DNA of 21,967 bases, taken from positions 1-21,967 of the IMG/VR virus record IMGVR_UViG_3300042345_000167; one strand, given 5' to 3'. The position numbers and the translations under genes are program-made. The notes beneath the pieces were generated by a model. The model was not told the origin of the DNA. It did not search any database and was given only the letters and a program-made list of their open reading frames with translations. The DNA comes from a virus. Positions 10,230 to 15,536 of the stretch are shown here, one piece after another (position 1 is the first letter of the stretch; the number at the start of each line of letters is the position of its first letter).

Positions 10230-10490
10230 TCAGCATTTCCATCGTTTTAAAGATGCTTTAGCGCGTTCGGCTGGCCCCTTGGCGTTGCGAACGACCCCTT
10301 TCATGCGGGCGCAAAACGACTTTTTACGTCCTGCGTCCGCTTTTGTCTTCGGACTGGGCGCCGGAGCCTTCAAATTAGACCCCGTTGCACGATTATATTT
10401 TGCACGGCCTTTCGCGGTCAATCCCGCCCCTCTTGACACGGACTGCTTTTCTCCTCTACCAACTGAGAGGCTGACAGACTTCTTAGCCAT
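10230..10490 (-). CDS. DUF6321-like basic protein, 86 aa
   Basis: The start at 10490 (MAKKSVSLSVGRGEKQSVSR) is chosen because its ATG shares bases with the large-terminase stop (TAATG), the junction type used repeatedly in this operon. An upstream ATG at 10505 would add five residues inside the terminase gene. The body has GLTAKGRAKYNRATGSNLKAP and, near the C-terminus, KKSFCARMKGVVRN and LKRWKC. These match what I remember of the phage DUF6321 family (KGRxxYNxxTGSNLKAP ... KSFCARM ... LRKWxC). The function is unknown. The paired Cys residues and high charge suggest a compact nucleic-acid-binding fold. Confidence 0.8.
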   Translation of the reverse strand: MAKKSVSLSVGRGEKQSVSRGAGLTAKGRAKYNRATGSNLKAPAPSPKTKADAGRKKSFCARMKGVVRNAKGPAERAKASLKRWKC

Positions 10491-12019
10491 TAGGCACCCA
10501 TCCAAGTGTTAATCATGCCGCTATCGCGGCTAACAGTAACGGTACGCGCTCGTTCGCGGTATTCGCGGTGCGCCACTGGATACGCAAACGTAACTGCGAT
10601 GGCATCGGCAGCGTCAGGCGATGCAAGGCCACGCGCCTTCATGTCTTTCTTCGACTCCAGCAAGATGGAGCCAGAGGAATTAATTTTCTGTTTTGGCCCT
10701 GTCAGGTCAGCCTTTAACTGCCTATCATTGGGTAGCGCAGCGTCTTTCAGCCACGATTTCATTTCGCCCCACAACTCTGCACGCTTGTTCTGCCACATAG
10801 CCGGGGTCTTGGACTTCCATCCGAAGTTAACGCCACGCACTACCTTATAGCGCTGCTCTTTCAAGCGATCAAGGATGCCGTAGCCTAATCCGCCTTCGTC
10901 GAGGACGACGAGTGTGGGTTGGTACTCTTCAATCGCGTCGATAACTCGGCCAACAATCTCCATCGTGTCTTCTCCTTTGAAGCGCTTGATGGCGATGATG
11001 TCTCGACCTTTGCGGACGGCGATAACGGTCGAGTCCGCTCCGCTGCGAGCCGGATCGACTCCAATAACAATAGGCGCCGTCTCATCCTTGTACTTGCTAC
11101 GCGACATCGCCAAATCCACAAGGCTTGGCGGTATGAATTGATCGTCACCTTCTGACGGAAACTCGCCATAAACTTCTACTTTTGCTTGGGGTGAGTCGAT
11201 GCCGTATTCGTCGATGATCTGTTGATACACCGACTTATCGGTTTCTTCAACGGTGCGAGCGTCAATGTTGCGGGTGTTCCAGAACGCACGCTTAGAGTGG
11301 AACGCCTCGAAGAAGTAGCCCTCGTTACGACGGGGGTTGCTAAACGACAGCCAGAAACGGTGCGGGGTGTTTTCCGTAAAAAAGCCTGCCGTCACCGACC
11401 AGATGGGGTCAGGGATACCGCTGGCTTCGTCGAAGATCACCATAACGCCGTCGAAGTTGTGGACACCGGCATACGAGTCGGGGTTCTCTTCGGACCACAG
11501 ACGACCCTCAACAGACCAGTAACGAGTACCTTTCTTAAGGTCACGCTCAACGAGTTCGGCAAGCCACTTAGCGGGCATCACGCGGGTAGCGCTAATTTCA
11601 AACCAATGCGAGTTGATGAGGAGCGCTGCCCACTTAGTAATTTCTGCCCATGTGATCGAGCGTAACTGCGCTTCCGAGTTAGCCGACACAATGGTCGTCG
11701 AGCCTATGCGAGTACTCAGCATCCAGAGGATAAGCCACGACACCAACGCAGACTTACCGATACCGCGACCGGAAGCCGTTGCCATACGCAGGACTTCGTA
11801 GGAAGTGGCGGTCTTATTCTTCGCAGTGTGGGCGGCGATATCGCGCAGGATTTCCCGCTGCCACTTACGCGGACCCTTGAAGTGTTCTAAAGGCGTACCT
11901 TTCTGGCCCCAAGGGAAAGCGAGTAGCACGAAAGCCTCTGGGTCGTCCTTAATCACGGGCGACCAGAGTTTGCTCATCAGCAACTCTTCTTCTTCGGGGC
12001 TATAGATCGGCTGTTGCAC
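10490..12019 (-). CDS. terL: Terminase large subunit
   Basis: A 509-aa DNA-packaging motor ATPase with nuclease. Walker A is ASGRGIGKS at 82-90. Walker B is VMVIFDEAS at 192-200 with Asp197/Glu198. The coupling motif SFSNPRR is at 225-231. The RNase H-like nuclease starts at about 316, with acidic residues Asp322 (GVDPARSG), Asp374 (VVLDEGGLG) and Asp469/Asp472 (SPDAADAIAV). The length fits the family. The start is GTG at 12019, preceded by AAGGA at good spacing; the next ATG, at 11977, is less well supported. It overlaps the small-terminase gene by 20 bases. The protein acts at the portal during head filling. Confidence 0.95.
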   Translation of the reverse strand: MQQPIYSPEEEELLMSKLWSPVIKDDPEAFVLLAFPWGQKGTPLEHFKGPRKWQREILRDIAAHTAKNKTATSYEVLRMATASGRGIGKSALVSWLILWMLSTRIGSTTIVSANSEAQLRSITWAEITKWAALLINSHWFEISATRVMPAKWLAELVERDLKKGTRYWSVEGRLWSEENPDSYAGVHNFDGVMVIFDEASGIPDPIWSVTAGFFTENTPHRFWLSFSNPRRNEGYFFEAFHSKRAFWNTRNIDARTVEETDKSVYQQIIDEYGIDSPQAKVEVYGEFPSEGDDQFIPPSLVDLAMSRSKYKDETAPIVIGVDPARSGADSTVIAVRKGRDIIAIKRFKGEDTMEIVGRVIDAIEEYQPTLVVLDEGGLGYGILDRLKEQRYKVVRGVNFGWKSKTPAMWQNKRAELWGEMKSWLKDAALPNDRQLKADLTGPKQKINSSGSILLESKKDMKARGLASPDAADAIAVTFAYPVAHREYRERARTVTVSRDSGMINTWMGA

Positions 12020-12488
12020 GTTCGTCCTTCAGCGTCAGGGTTTGCGCGGGTTCATGCGCTAATTGATCCGGCGTAGCGTCAAATACGCGGCCCGCCAAGA
12101 CGCGAGATTCTGCCTCTTGCAGCGCGGCGACAATACTAATCTGGGATTTAATGTCCACTTGGACTTGTTGCTTGGCGACCCATCCGTGAAGGTGGGTAAG
12201 CAGGGCGAGGGCTGCCTTGCTATCTCCCTCAAGCGCGGCAGAGCGCAATTGAGTCGCCGCCTCAACCTCAGAGTCCGCACGACCTTTCCCCTCGGCGACC
12301 GCAGCCGCGTTATCTAACTGGCAAAGTCTACGGTACTCGACGGGCAGCAACCCTGCCGCAAAGGCCAAGGCGTCACCCTTTAGCCCGAGTTTGGCGGCGT
12401 CGTAAATCTTTTGCAGAACCTCCGGCGATGCCTTCAGTTCACGGGGCGCAAAAGGAATGGACTTAAAGGATTCTGTTACGAGGTTCAT
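12000..12488 (-). CDS. terS: Terminase small subunit
   Basis: A 162-aa protein directly upstream of and overlapping the large subunit. Residues 19-58 (from ASPEVLQKIYDAAKLGLKGD through LLPVEYRRLCQLD) form a helix-turn-helix like those that recognise pac/cos DNA. The middle has the small-subunit phrase EVEAATQLRSAALEGDSKAA, followed by LLTHLHGWV. The C-terminal part (IKSQISIVAALQEAESRVL) is a helix likely to contact the large subunit or oligomerise. The ATG at 12488 is preferred to a TTG at 12572, which would overlap the upstream Cys-rich gene by 110 bases; the chosen start overlaps it by 26. Assignment rests on position plus HTH. Confidence 0.75.
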   Translation of the reverse strand: MNLVTESFKSIPFAPRELKASPEVLQKIYDAAKLGLKGDALAFAAGLLPVEYRRLCQLDNAAAVAEGKGRADSEVEAATQLRSAALEGDSKAALALLTHLHGWVAKQQVQVDIKSQISIVAALQEAESRVLAGRVFDATPDQLAHEPAQTLTLKDERATADL

Positions 12489-12666
12489 ACCGGAACTCTT
12501 TGCCAGAACAGGCGGGAACGTCAGACATCCAACCGTGGTGGGTGGCATGGGCACACCAGACCTTCTCAGCAACCTTAGTCACCTCAGCAGCCCAGAAGCA
12601 AGAGCGGCATACCAGAGACTTGGCAGCAAACTCTAACCACTCTGCCTCAGACATCTGTATCGGCAT
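12463..12666 (-). CDS. Cys-rich putative zinc-binding small protein, 67 aa
   Basis: The first gene of the leftward late operon. It has C20-x2-C23-x14-C38-x14-C53 plus His40, His43 and His44 (phrases CRSCFWAAE, WCAHATHHGW, PACSGKEF), a plausible zinc-knuckle layout. N-terminal residues 5-18 (MSEAEWLEFAAKSL) form a helix. The start is the ATG at 12666, with an in-frame ATG four codons later and a TTG at 12702 also possible; no clear ribosome site separates them. It overlaps the small terminase. It may bind DNA or be a packaging accessory, but I do not recognise the family. Confidence 0.65.
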   Translation of the reverse strand: MPIQMSEAEWLEFAAKSLVCRSCFWAAEVTKVAEKVWCAHATHHGWMSDVPACSGKEFRYEPRNRIL

Positions 12667-12858
12667 ACCGAGACTGTAACAGAAGGTTTGGCGAGAGAAC
12701 AACGTGCAGGGTGATCCTGCCGGGAGGCCGCGATCTCCAACGTCCGTGGAGCCTGTGTGCCGAGGCGGAAGCGTCTAGGGATACGTTTAGTGCCTTAGAT
12801 GATGGAATCCTTCCTTCAGTTACCTCTCGGTCGCTACCAGCGCATCTGGTCAGACGTT

Positions 12859-12892
12859 GCTAATAAAGGATAACGGTAAAAGGTTTATTAGC
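12859..12892. repeat. Perfect 9-bp inverted repeat
   Basis: GCTAATAAA at 12859-12867 and TTTATTAGC at 12884-12892 are exact reverse complements separated by 16 bases. A related GTTAATAAA follows at 12899-12907. It lacks a GC-rich stem, so a terminator is unlikely. A protein-binding dyad upstream of the late operon fits better. Confidence 0.7.
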
Positions 12893-12985
12893 GAAGAGCG
12901 TTAATAAAAAAAATTAAAAAGTTTTTGTGAGGGCATCGTAATCGTGACCGGTCAACCCCTGGCCCCACCCCCCCTGTTGTTTTGC

Positions 12986-13002
12986 CACAACACCCTGTTG
13001 TG
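12986..13002. repeat. Perfect 7-bp hairpin, CACAACA/TGTTGTG
   Basis: Arms CACAACA (12986-12992) and TGTTGTG (12996-13002) flank a CCC loop. The arms belong to the same TGTTG/CAACA word family as the repeats downstream, so this is probably part of the same binding array. Confidence 0.65.
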
Positions 13003-13068
13003 CGTGTACCACAACCCTAGACGCGAATGGTTATCGTTATGCGTAAGAGAATCGTTTGCAATACGTTA

Positions 13069-13154
13069 TGTTGCGTGGATGCAACACGTTGCGTTTATGC
13101 AACATGGCTACGTTGTGGCGTAGATGCAACAGTTAGTGTTGCGTGGATGCAACA
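13069..13154. repeat. Four iteron-like repeats (candidate origin)
   Basis: Copies of GCGTNNATGCAACA start at 13073 (GCGTGGATGCAACA), 13091 (GCGTTTATGCAACA), 13118 (GCGTAGATGCAACA) and 13141 (GCGTGGATGCAACA), spaced 18, 27 and 23 bases apart. Three are also dyads: TGTTGC / GCAACA at 13069-13086 and 13137-13154 with a 6-base GTGGAT loop, and GTTGC / GCAAC at 13088-13103. Direct repeats of this length next to an AT-rich stretch are the classic layout of an iteron-type replication origin or a multi-site operator. Which applies here is inference; no initiator gene is adjacent. Confidence 0.7.
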
Positions 13155-13185
13155 AAGGGAGGGAAAAGGTTAGCAAAGGGAGGGA
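13153..13185. repeat. Direct repeat CAAAGGGAGGGA, two copies
   Basis: Exact 12-base copies lie at 13153-13164 and 13174-13185, with starts 21 bases apart, two turns of the helix, immediately after the last iteron. Same-face binding of a dimer is possible. Confidence 0.7.
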
Positions 13186-13216
13186 GTTAGTAACCCGTAG
13201 CAGCGTCAGTCATTCC

Positions 13217-13260
13217 GTAGTCAAAATGACTACTAACAAAAACCCTATGCAGAACATAGG
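13217..13260. repeat. Two adjacent perfect 6-bp hairpins
   Basis: GTAGTC/GACTAC (13217-13222, 13228-13233; loop AAAAT) and CCTATG/CATAGG (13244-13249, 13255-13260; loop CAGAA) lie 10 bases apart. Neither is followed by a U-run, so they do not look like terminators. They may be extruded or bound elements of the control region. Confidence 0.6.
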
Positions 13261-13482
13261 TTTAGATCGTTGTAGTAAAAATTAGTAGGTTTTCTCCATA
13301 TTTGTTTTTATGTCATAACTTTTTTTGCAACCTTACTACTCTCTGTCTTTTTTACTAACAGTTACTATTTCTCCATGATTTTCAATAGTTTAGATGTTAG
13401 TAACTTTCACGCTAACTTTTAAATAGTGCTACTACGTTCACTAACGCAACAGATACCTAGCGTTTTGTGTATGTAACTTGTG

Positions 13483-13511
13483 TTGACAGCATCGACGCAA
13501 TAAGGTGTAAT
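13483..13511 (+). promoter_or_regulatory. Near-consensus sigma-70 promoter for the small-gene cassette
   Basis: A perfect -35 box TTGACA (13483-13488), a 17-base spacer, and a -10 box TGTAAT (13506-13511, one mismatch to TATAAT). Transcription should begin near 13518, giving a leader of about 30 bases before the ATG at 13548. The strength suggests early, host-polymerase-driven expression. It also shows that the in-frame GTG at 13467 cannot be the start of the first gene. Confidence 0.85.
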
Positions 13512-13547
13512 GCAATCGTTGACAACATAAACACGGAGCAACTAGCC

Positions 13548-13784
13548 ATGCAAACCACAGACTTCACCGGAACATACGATTACGAAAAAGAAGAGGCTTT
13601 ATGTGAGGCTAACTACCTCATTGAGCAGGTAGAGGATGGAAGTCTCACCATCGACCAGTTGCCGCTAAAAATCGAGCGTGCTCGCATTCATTGGCGAAAG
13701 TCTCTGAACAATCCTGAGTCATTCGCTGATTTTGACGCTCACTTCACCGCCACTCTTAACGCTTACATGGAGTCTGCAAAATGA
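13548..13784 (+). CDS. Hypothetical acidic helical protein, 78 aa
   Basis: The first gene behind the rightward promoter. The ATG at 13548 has GGAG 9 bases upstream. The product is acidic and mostly helical (YDYEKEEALCEANYLIEQVE at 10-29, then LPLKIERARIHWRKSL), with one Cys and no signal peptide. An upstream in-frame GTG is excluded because the promoter lies inside that extension. The stop TGA overlaps the next ATG (ATGA). I do not recognise a family. Its place at the head of an early cassette suggests a host-interaction role; this is inference. Confidence 0.75.
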   Translation: MQTTDFTGTYDYEKEEALCEANYLIEQVEDGSLTIDQLPLKIERARIHWRKSLNNPESFADFDAHFTATLNAYMESAK

Positions 13785-13921
13785 CCCACTTTCTAAACTC
13801 TGTCGTGTTCGTAGGCTTCACTCTTGCCTGTGTTGCCATTGTCATAGATTCCTTTACACTCGGAGCCGGTGGCATTACCGCCGCCGGTATCGCTGCTTTG
13901 ATCGACTACGTCCGCAACTAA
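13781..13921 (+). CDS. Small membrane protein, 46 aa
   Basis: Begins at an ATG overlapping the previous stop. Residues 4-23 (FLNSVVFVGFTLACVAIVID) form a convincing single transmembrane helix, followed by a Gly/Ala-rich hydrophobic segment (LGAGGITAAGIAALID at 27-42) and a short basic end. It could be an inner-membrane phage microprotein, for example a superinfection-exclusion or lysis-timing peptide, but no family is recognised. Support is the coupled start and the clear hydrophobic pattern. Confidence 0.65.
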   Translation: MTHFLNSVVFVGFTLACVAIVIDSFTLGAGGITAAGIAALIDYVRN

Positions 13922-13944
13922 TAACCAACTAGGAGAATCACAAA

Positions 13945-14133
13945 ATGAAAACCGAATTCTTGTTTCGTTTCGCGCCGTCGCCTGTTGCCATGGCTACTTA
14001 CGTAGAACGTCGCAGACTCGCGCAGATGCTCCGCGCTTATCGTGCCGACCGTCGCAAGTATCGCGTCTCGCGTATCGCTGACGGGTATAGCGTCACCTGT
14101 GGCTTTGCGAAAGCCATCATCTCTCGCATCTAA
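13945..14133 (+). CDS. Basic hypothetical protein, 62 aa
   Basis: An excellent ribosome site (AGGAG at 13931-13935) lies 9 bases before the ATG. The protein is strongly basic and Arg-rich. Residues 16-40 (ATYVERRRLAQMLRAYRADR and on) form a helix with many Arg, followed by KYRVSRIADGYSVTCGFAKAI. There are no membrane segments. It could bind nucleic acid or an acidic host protein; no family recognised. Confidence 0.7.
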   Translation: MKTEFLFRFAPSPVAMATYVERRRLAQMLRAYRADRRKYRVSRIADGYSVTCGFAKAIISRI

Positions 14134-14154
14134 TTACAAACGGAGAACTTAGCA

Positions 14155-14631
14155 ATGCAAAACAATCTATTGACGCTCTCGTGGAGCGTATCCCGTGGTG
14201 TTAACTCTTACGGATATAACATCTGCCGCCTTGACGATAGATACACCGGCAAGCGCTTCCGCACCTGTGGTGGTGGCTATGACATGGTCGGCAGTGTGTT
14301 AGGCCAGTGGCTCACCGAACGCTATCAAGACCGACTGCAAGCCATTGGTGACCGTGCTAGTTCTTACTACAGCAAGGCGGGAGGCTATAAGACTCACCGC
14401 CTAGCGGGGTCGTCCCTGCCTTTCGGAGATATTGACCGCGCCTACCATTACGGAATGACCCGAAACGATGACACCGGGCGTGTCAGTCTTGACGGCGCTT
14501 GCGGTGTGGAGACGATGCTAGGCATAGCCACGGCTATCGGCTTGCAGATTACCCGCAATAGCGACAAACGAGGCCGCACCATCGGTTTTTTTGTTACCGA
14601 TACCACCCAACCGTCGCAGGTAGCCGCATGA
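14155..14631 (+). CDS. Conserved phage protein, 158 aa
   Basis: The largest gene of the cassette, with GGAG 9 bases before the ATG. The N-terminal phrase SWSVSRGVNSYGYNICRLDD at 9-28, then GKRFRTCGGGYDMVGSVLGQWL, is one I associate with uncharacterised phage proteins that accompany small regulatory genes. The middle (LPFGDIDRAYHYGMTRNDD) is aromatic; the C-terminal helix (GVETMLGIATAIGLQITR) is amphipathic. It is probably cytosolic with an alpha/beta fold. No active-site signature is clear. The stop overlaps the next start as ATGA. Confidence 0.75.
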   Translation: MQNNLLTLSWSVSRGVNSYGYNICRLDDRYTGKRFRTCGGGYDMVGSVLGQWLTERYQDRLQAIGDRASSYYSKAGGYKTHRLAGSSLPFGDIDRAYHYGMTRNDDTGRVSLDGACGVETMLGIATAIGLQITRNSDKRGRTIGFFVTDTTQPSQVAA

Positions 14632-14813
14632 AAACCTTCGACGTGGTGCTCTTTACCTGCATCCAAGAGGTCGTAACCGTTGAGGCACGCGACGAGGACG
14701 ACGCTGCCGAGATCGCGCTTCAAATCGTAAAGGCGGGCTATACCGTCCACAGCGAATTGGATTGGGACGTTGAGGAAGTCAACATAGGAGACCCCGCAGA
14801 TGTCGCAGAATGA
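14628..14813 (+). CDS. DpnD/PcfM-like small acidic protein, 61 aa
   Basis: The layout is a strand FDVVLFTCIQEVVTVEA, an acidic helix start DEDDAAEIALQIV, and a final acidic strand, DWDVEEVNI. This resembles the DpnD/PcfM family of short proteins (strand - VEAxxExEAxxx - acidic strand), which occur in mobile elements and are of unknown function. The ATG overlaps the previous stop. The match is by pattern only, so the family call is moderate; the gene itself is well supported by coupling. Confidence 0.6.
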   Translation: MKTFDVVLFTCIQEVVTVEARDEDDAAEIALQIVKAGYTVHSELDWDVEEVNIGDPADVAE

Positions 14814-15009
14814 CCAGATTAGAGCCGCCCTAATTCTAGGGCGGTCACTCACCCCGCTCGATGCTCTGCAAGACTATGGATGCTTCAGGCTTGCTGCCCG
14901 TATCGCAGACCTACGCCGTGAGGGCATGGACATTGAGTGCATTAACGAAACGAAGAACGGCAAGCGATACGCTCGCTATCAACTGCGGAGGCCGTATGCG
15001 TCTGCATAA
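14800..15009 (+). CDS. Winged-helix HTH protein (HTH_39-like), 69 aa
   Basis: Residues 6-66 (QIRAALILGRSLTPLDALQD, then FRLAARIADLRREGMDIECI, then a K/R-Y-A-x-Y-x-L strand) match the small winged-helix domain seen in many phage proteins: an S/T-x-x-(D/E)-A-L helix, a R-L-(A/S)-x-R-I-x-(D/E)-L-R recognition helix, and a wing ending in A-R-Y-x-L. It probably binds DNA and may regulate this cassette. AGGAG lies 9 bases before the ATG. The gene overlaps the previous one by 14 bases. Confidence 0.75.
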   Translation: MSQNDQIRAALILGRSLTPLDALQDYGCFRLAARIADLRREGMDIECINETKNGKRYARYQLRRPYASA

Positions 15010-15118
15010 ACTCTGGCAACTAGGGTACTGGTACGCTCGCGGCCACGATTGGCGACACGTACCGCCCCCAAACTGGCGATCTAGCCGCGGTATCAACCCC
15101 CTTTCCGTTTACTGGTGA
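14996..15118 (+). CDS. Small Trp/Arg-rich protein, 40 aa
   Basis: The ATG at 14996 lies inside the end of the HTH gene and has a good ribosome site, GGAGG, about 5 bases upstream. The peptide reads MRLHKLWQLGYWYARGHDWR, then HVPPPNWRSSRGINPLSVYW, with six Trp in 40 residues. The longer frame from 14861 runs through the HTH gene and has no ribosome site. The dense aromatic and basic content suggests an interaction peptide; function unknown. Confidence 0.55.
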   Translation: MRLHKLWQLGYWYARGHDWRHVPPPNWRSSRGINPLSVYW

Positions 15119-15121
15119 TCT

Positions 15122-15331
15122 ATGGAAAAACCACACTTTCCAACCCTGCAAGAACTGGAGGCCATGTTTGCCGACGACGACACACCCTTGACCTACCGCG
15201 CACCCCCTGACCCTGCGCGGCTCCAAACGGCTGTGCGGGCGTTTATGAGCGCATGGGACGACGATTTGACGGTTAGGGAACTCGCGCCTTTCGTGGAGGA
15301 AGTGCGTCGAGCGTTGGAGGGGCGCCCGTGA
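15122..15331 (+). CDS. Hypothetical acidic helical protein, 69 aa
   Basis: Begins 3 bases after the previous stop at an ATG with a weak ribosome site. The sequence PTLQELEAMFADDD at 7-20 and ARLQTAVRAFMSAWDDDLTV near 32-51, then LAPFVEEVRRALEG, suggests three helices with acidic surfaces. The stop shares bases with a GTG start downstream (GTGA). No family recognised. Confidence 0.65.
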   Translation: MEKPHFPTLQELEAMFADDDTPLTYRAPPDPARLQTAVRAFMSAWDDDLTVRELAPFVEEVRRALEGRP

Positions 15332-15462
15332 CTGAGTTTCACGAACGATGGGGCTTGCAGCCTACTTATCCACGGCTGACCCGTTGCACCCGTCGTTATT
15401 GGGTTACGTATCTCGGGCGCTGTATTGATACCGCGAGGGCTACGCTATGGCGGGATTCTTAA
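15328..15462 (+). CDS. Small Arg-rich protein, 44 aa
   Basis: A GTG start overlaps the previous TGA (GTGA), the same junction type as two minus-strand gene pairs in this window. The product is MTEFHERWGLQPTYPRLTRC, then TRRYWVTYLGRCIDTARATL, ending WRDS; it is Arg-, Trp- and Tyr-rich with two Cys. The phrase RRYWVTYLGRCIDTARAT looks like a small DNA-binding wing or AP2-like strand pair, but it is too short to assign. The next candidate peptide starts inside its last codons. Confidence 0.5.
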   Translation: MTEFHERWGLQPTYPRLTRCTRRYWVTYLGRCIDTARATLWRDS

Positions 15463-15509
15463 TTGCCGTCGCTCTGACGGTACTTGCGTCGATATTGTTC
15501 GACGATTGA
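15447..15509 (+). CDS. Candidate 20-aa transmembrane microprotein
   Basis: An ATG at 15447, preceded by GAGGG at 7 bases, opens a 20-codon frame, MAGFLIAVALTVLASILFDD. This is one hydrophobic helix with an acidic end. It starts inside the 44-aa gene and ends 4 bases before the terminator stem, so it fits exactly between them. The small size makes it uncertain, but its hydrophobic pattern and ribosome site are better than chance would usually give. Confidence 0.4.
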   Translation: MAGFLIAVALTVLASILFDD

Positions 15510-15512
15510 ACG

Positions 15513-15536
15513 AGGGGGCGCAAGCCCCCTTTATTT
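15513..15536 (+). terminator. Strong intrinsic terminator of the small-gene cassette
   Basis: A 7-bp perfect stem (AGGGGGC at 15513-15519, GCCCCCT at 15524-15530) with a GNRA-type GCAA loop is followed by TTTATTT. It ends rightward transcription. Its tail overlaps the stop codon of the convergent helicase gene. In the minus direction the same stem has no U-run. Confidence 0.9.

Larger units (their letters stand above)
12703..13482. other. Non-coding control region between divergent operons
   Basis: About 780 bases without a convincing gene separate the leftward late operon from the rightward small-gene cassette. Near 12706-12751 there are two short hairpins (arms GCAGG/CCTGC and CTCCA/TGGAG), which would fall in the leader of the late mRNA. 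Then come a 9-bp inverted repeat, a poly-A/T tract at 12902-12925, a C-rich run near 12961-12974, a cluster of TGTTG/CAACA words at 12975-13154 including four iteron-like repeats, a duplicated CAAAGGGAGGGA, two perfect 6-bp hairpins, and an AT-rich stretch from about 13262 to 13440. No clear sigma-70 promoter for the leftward late operon was found. Confidence 0.7.

Noticed and set aside
9961-10242. 93-codon minus-strand frame
   Set aside because: It overlaps the 73-aa and 57-aa genes in another frame. The 57-aa frame has a recognisable family sequence and fits the operon spacing exactly.
12799-12873. 24-codon plus-strand frame (MMESFLQLPLGRYQRIWSDV...)
   Set aside because: No ribosome site or promoter and no coupling to a neighbour. 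Such short frames are expected by chance.
13069-13154. CRISPR-like repeats
   Set aside because: Units are 14 bases with 4-13 base gaps, too short for a CRISPR array, and no cas gene is present.
13027-13173. 48-codon plus-strand frame running through the iterons
   Set aside because: No ribosome site, lies upstream of the mapped promoter, and its repeated peptide simply reflects in-phase DNA repeats; the fourth repeat is out of phase.
13467-13547. 27-codon N-terminal extension of the first cassette gene from a GTG
   Set aside because: The near-consensus promoter at 13483-13511 lies inside it, so the extension would not be transcribed from that promoter. The ATG at 13548 has a good ribosome site.
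15366-15374. DnaA-box-like TTATCCACG
   Set aside because: A single copy with one mismatch inside a coding frame. Not enough to suggest an origin.
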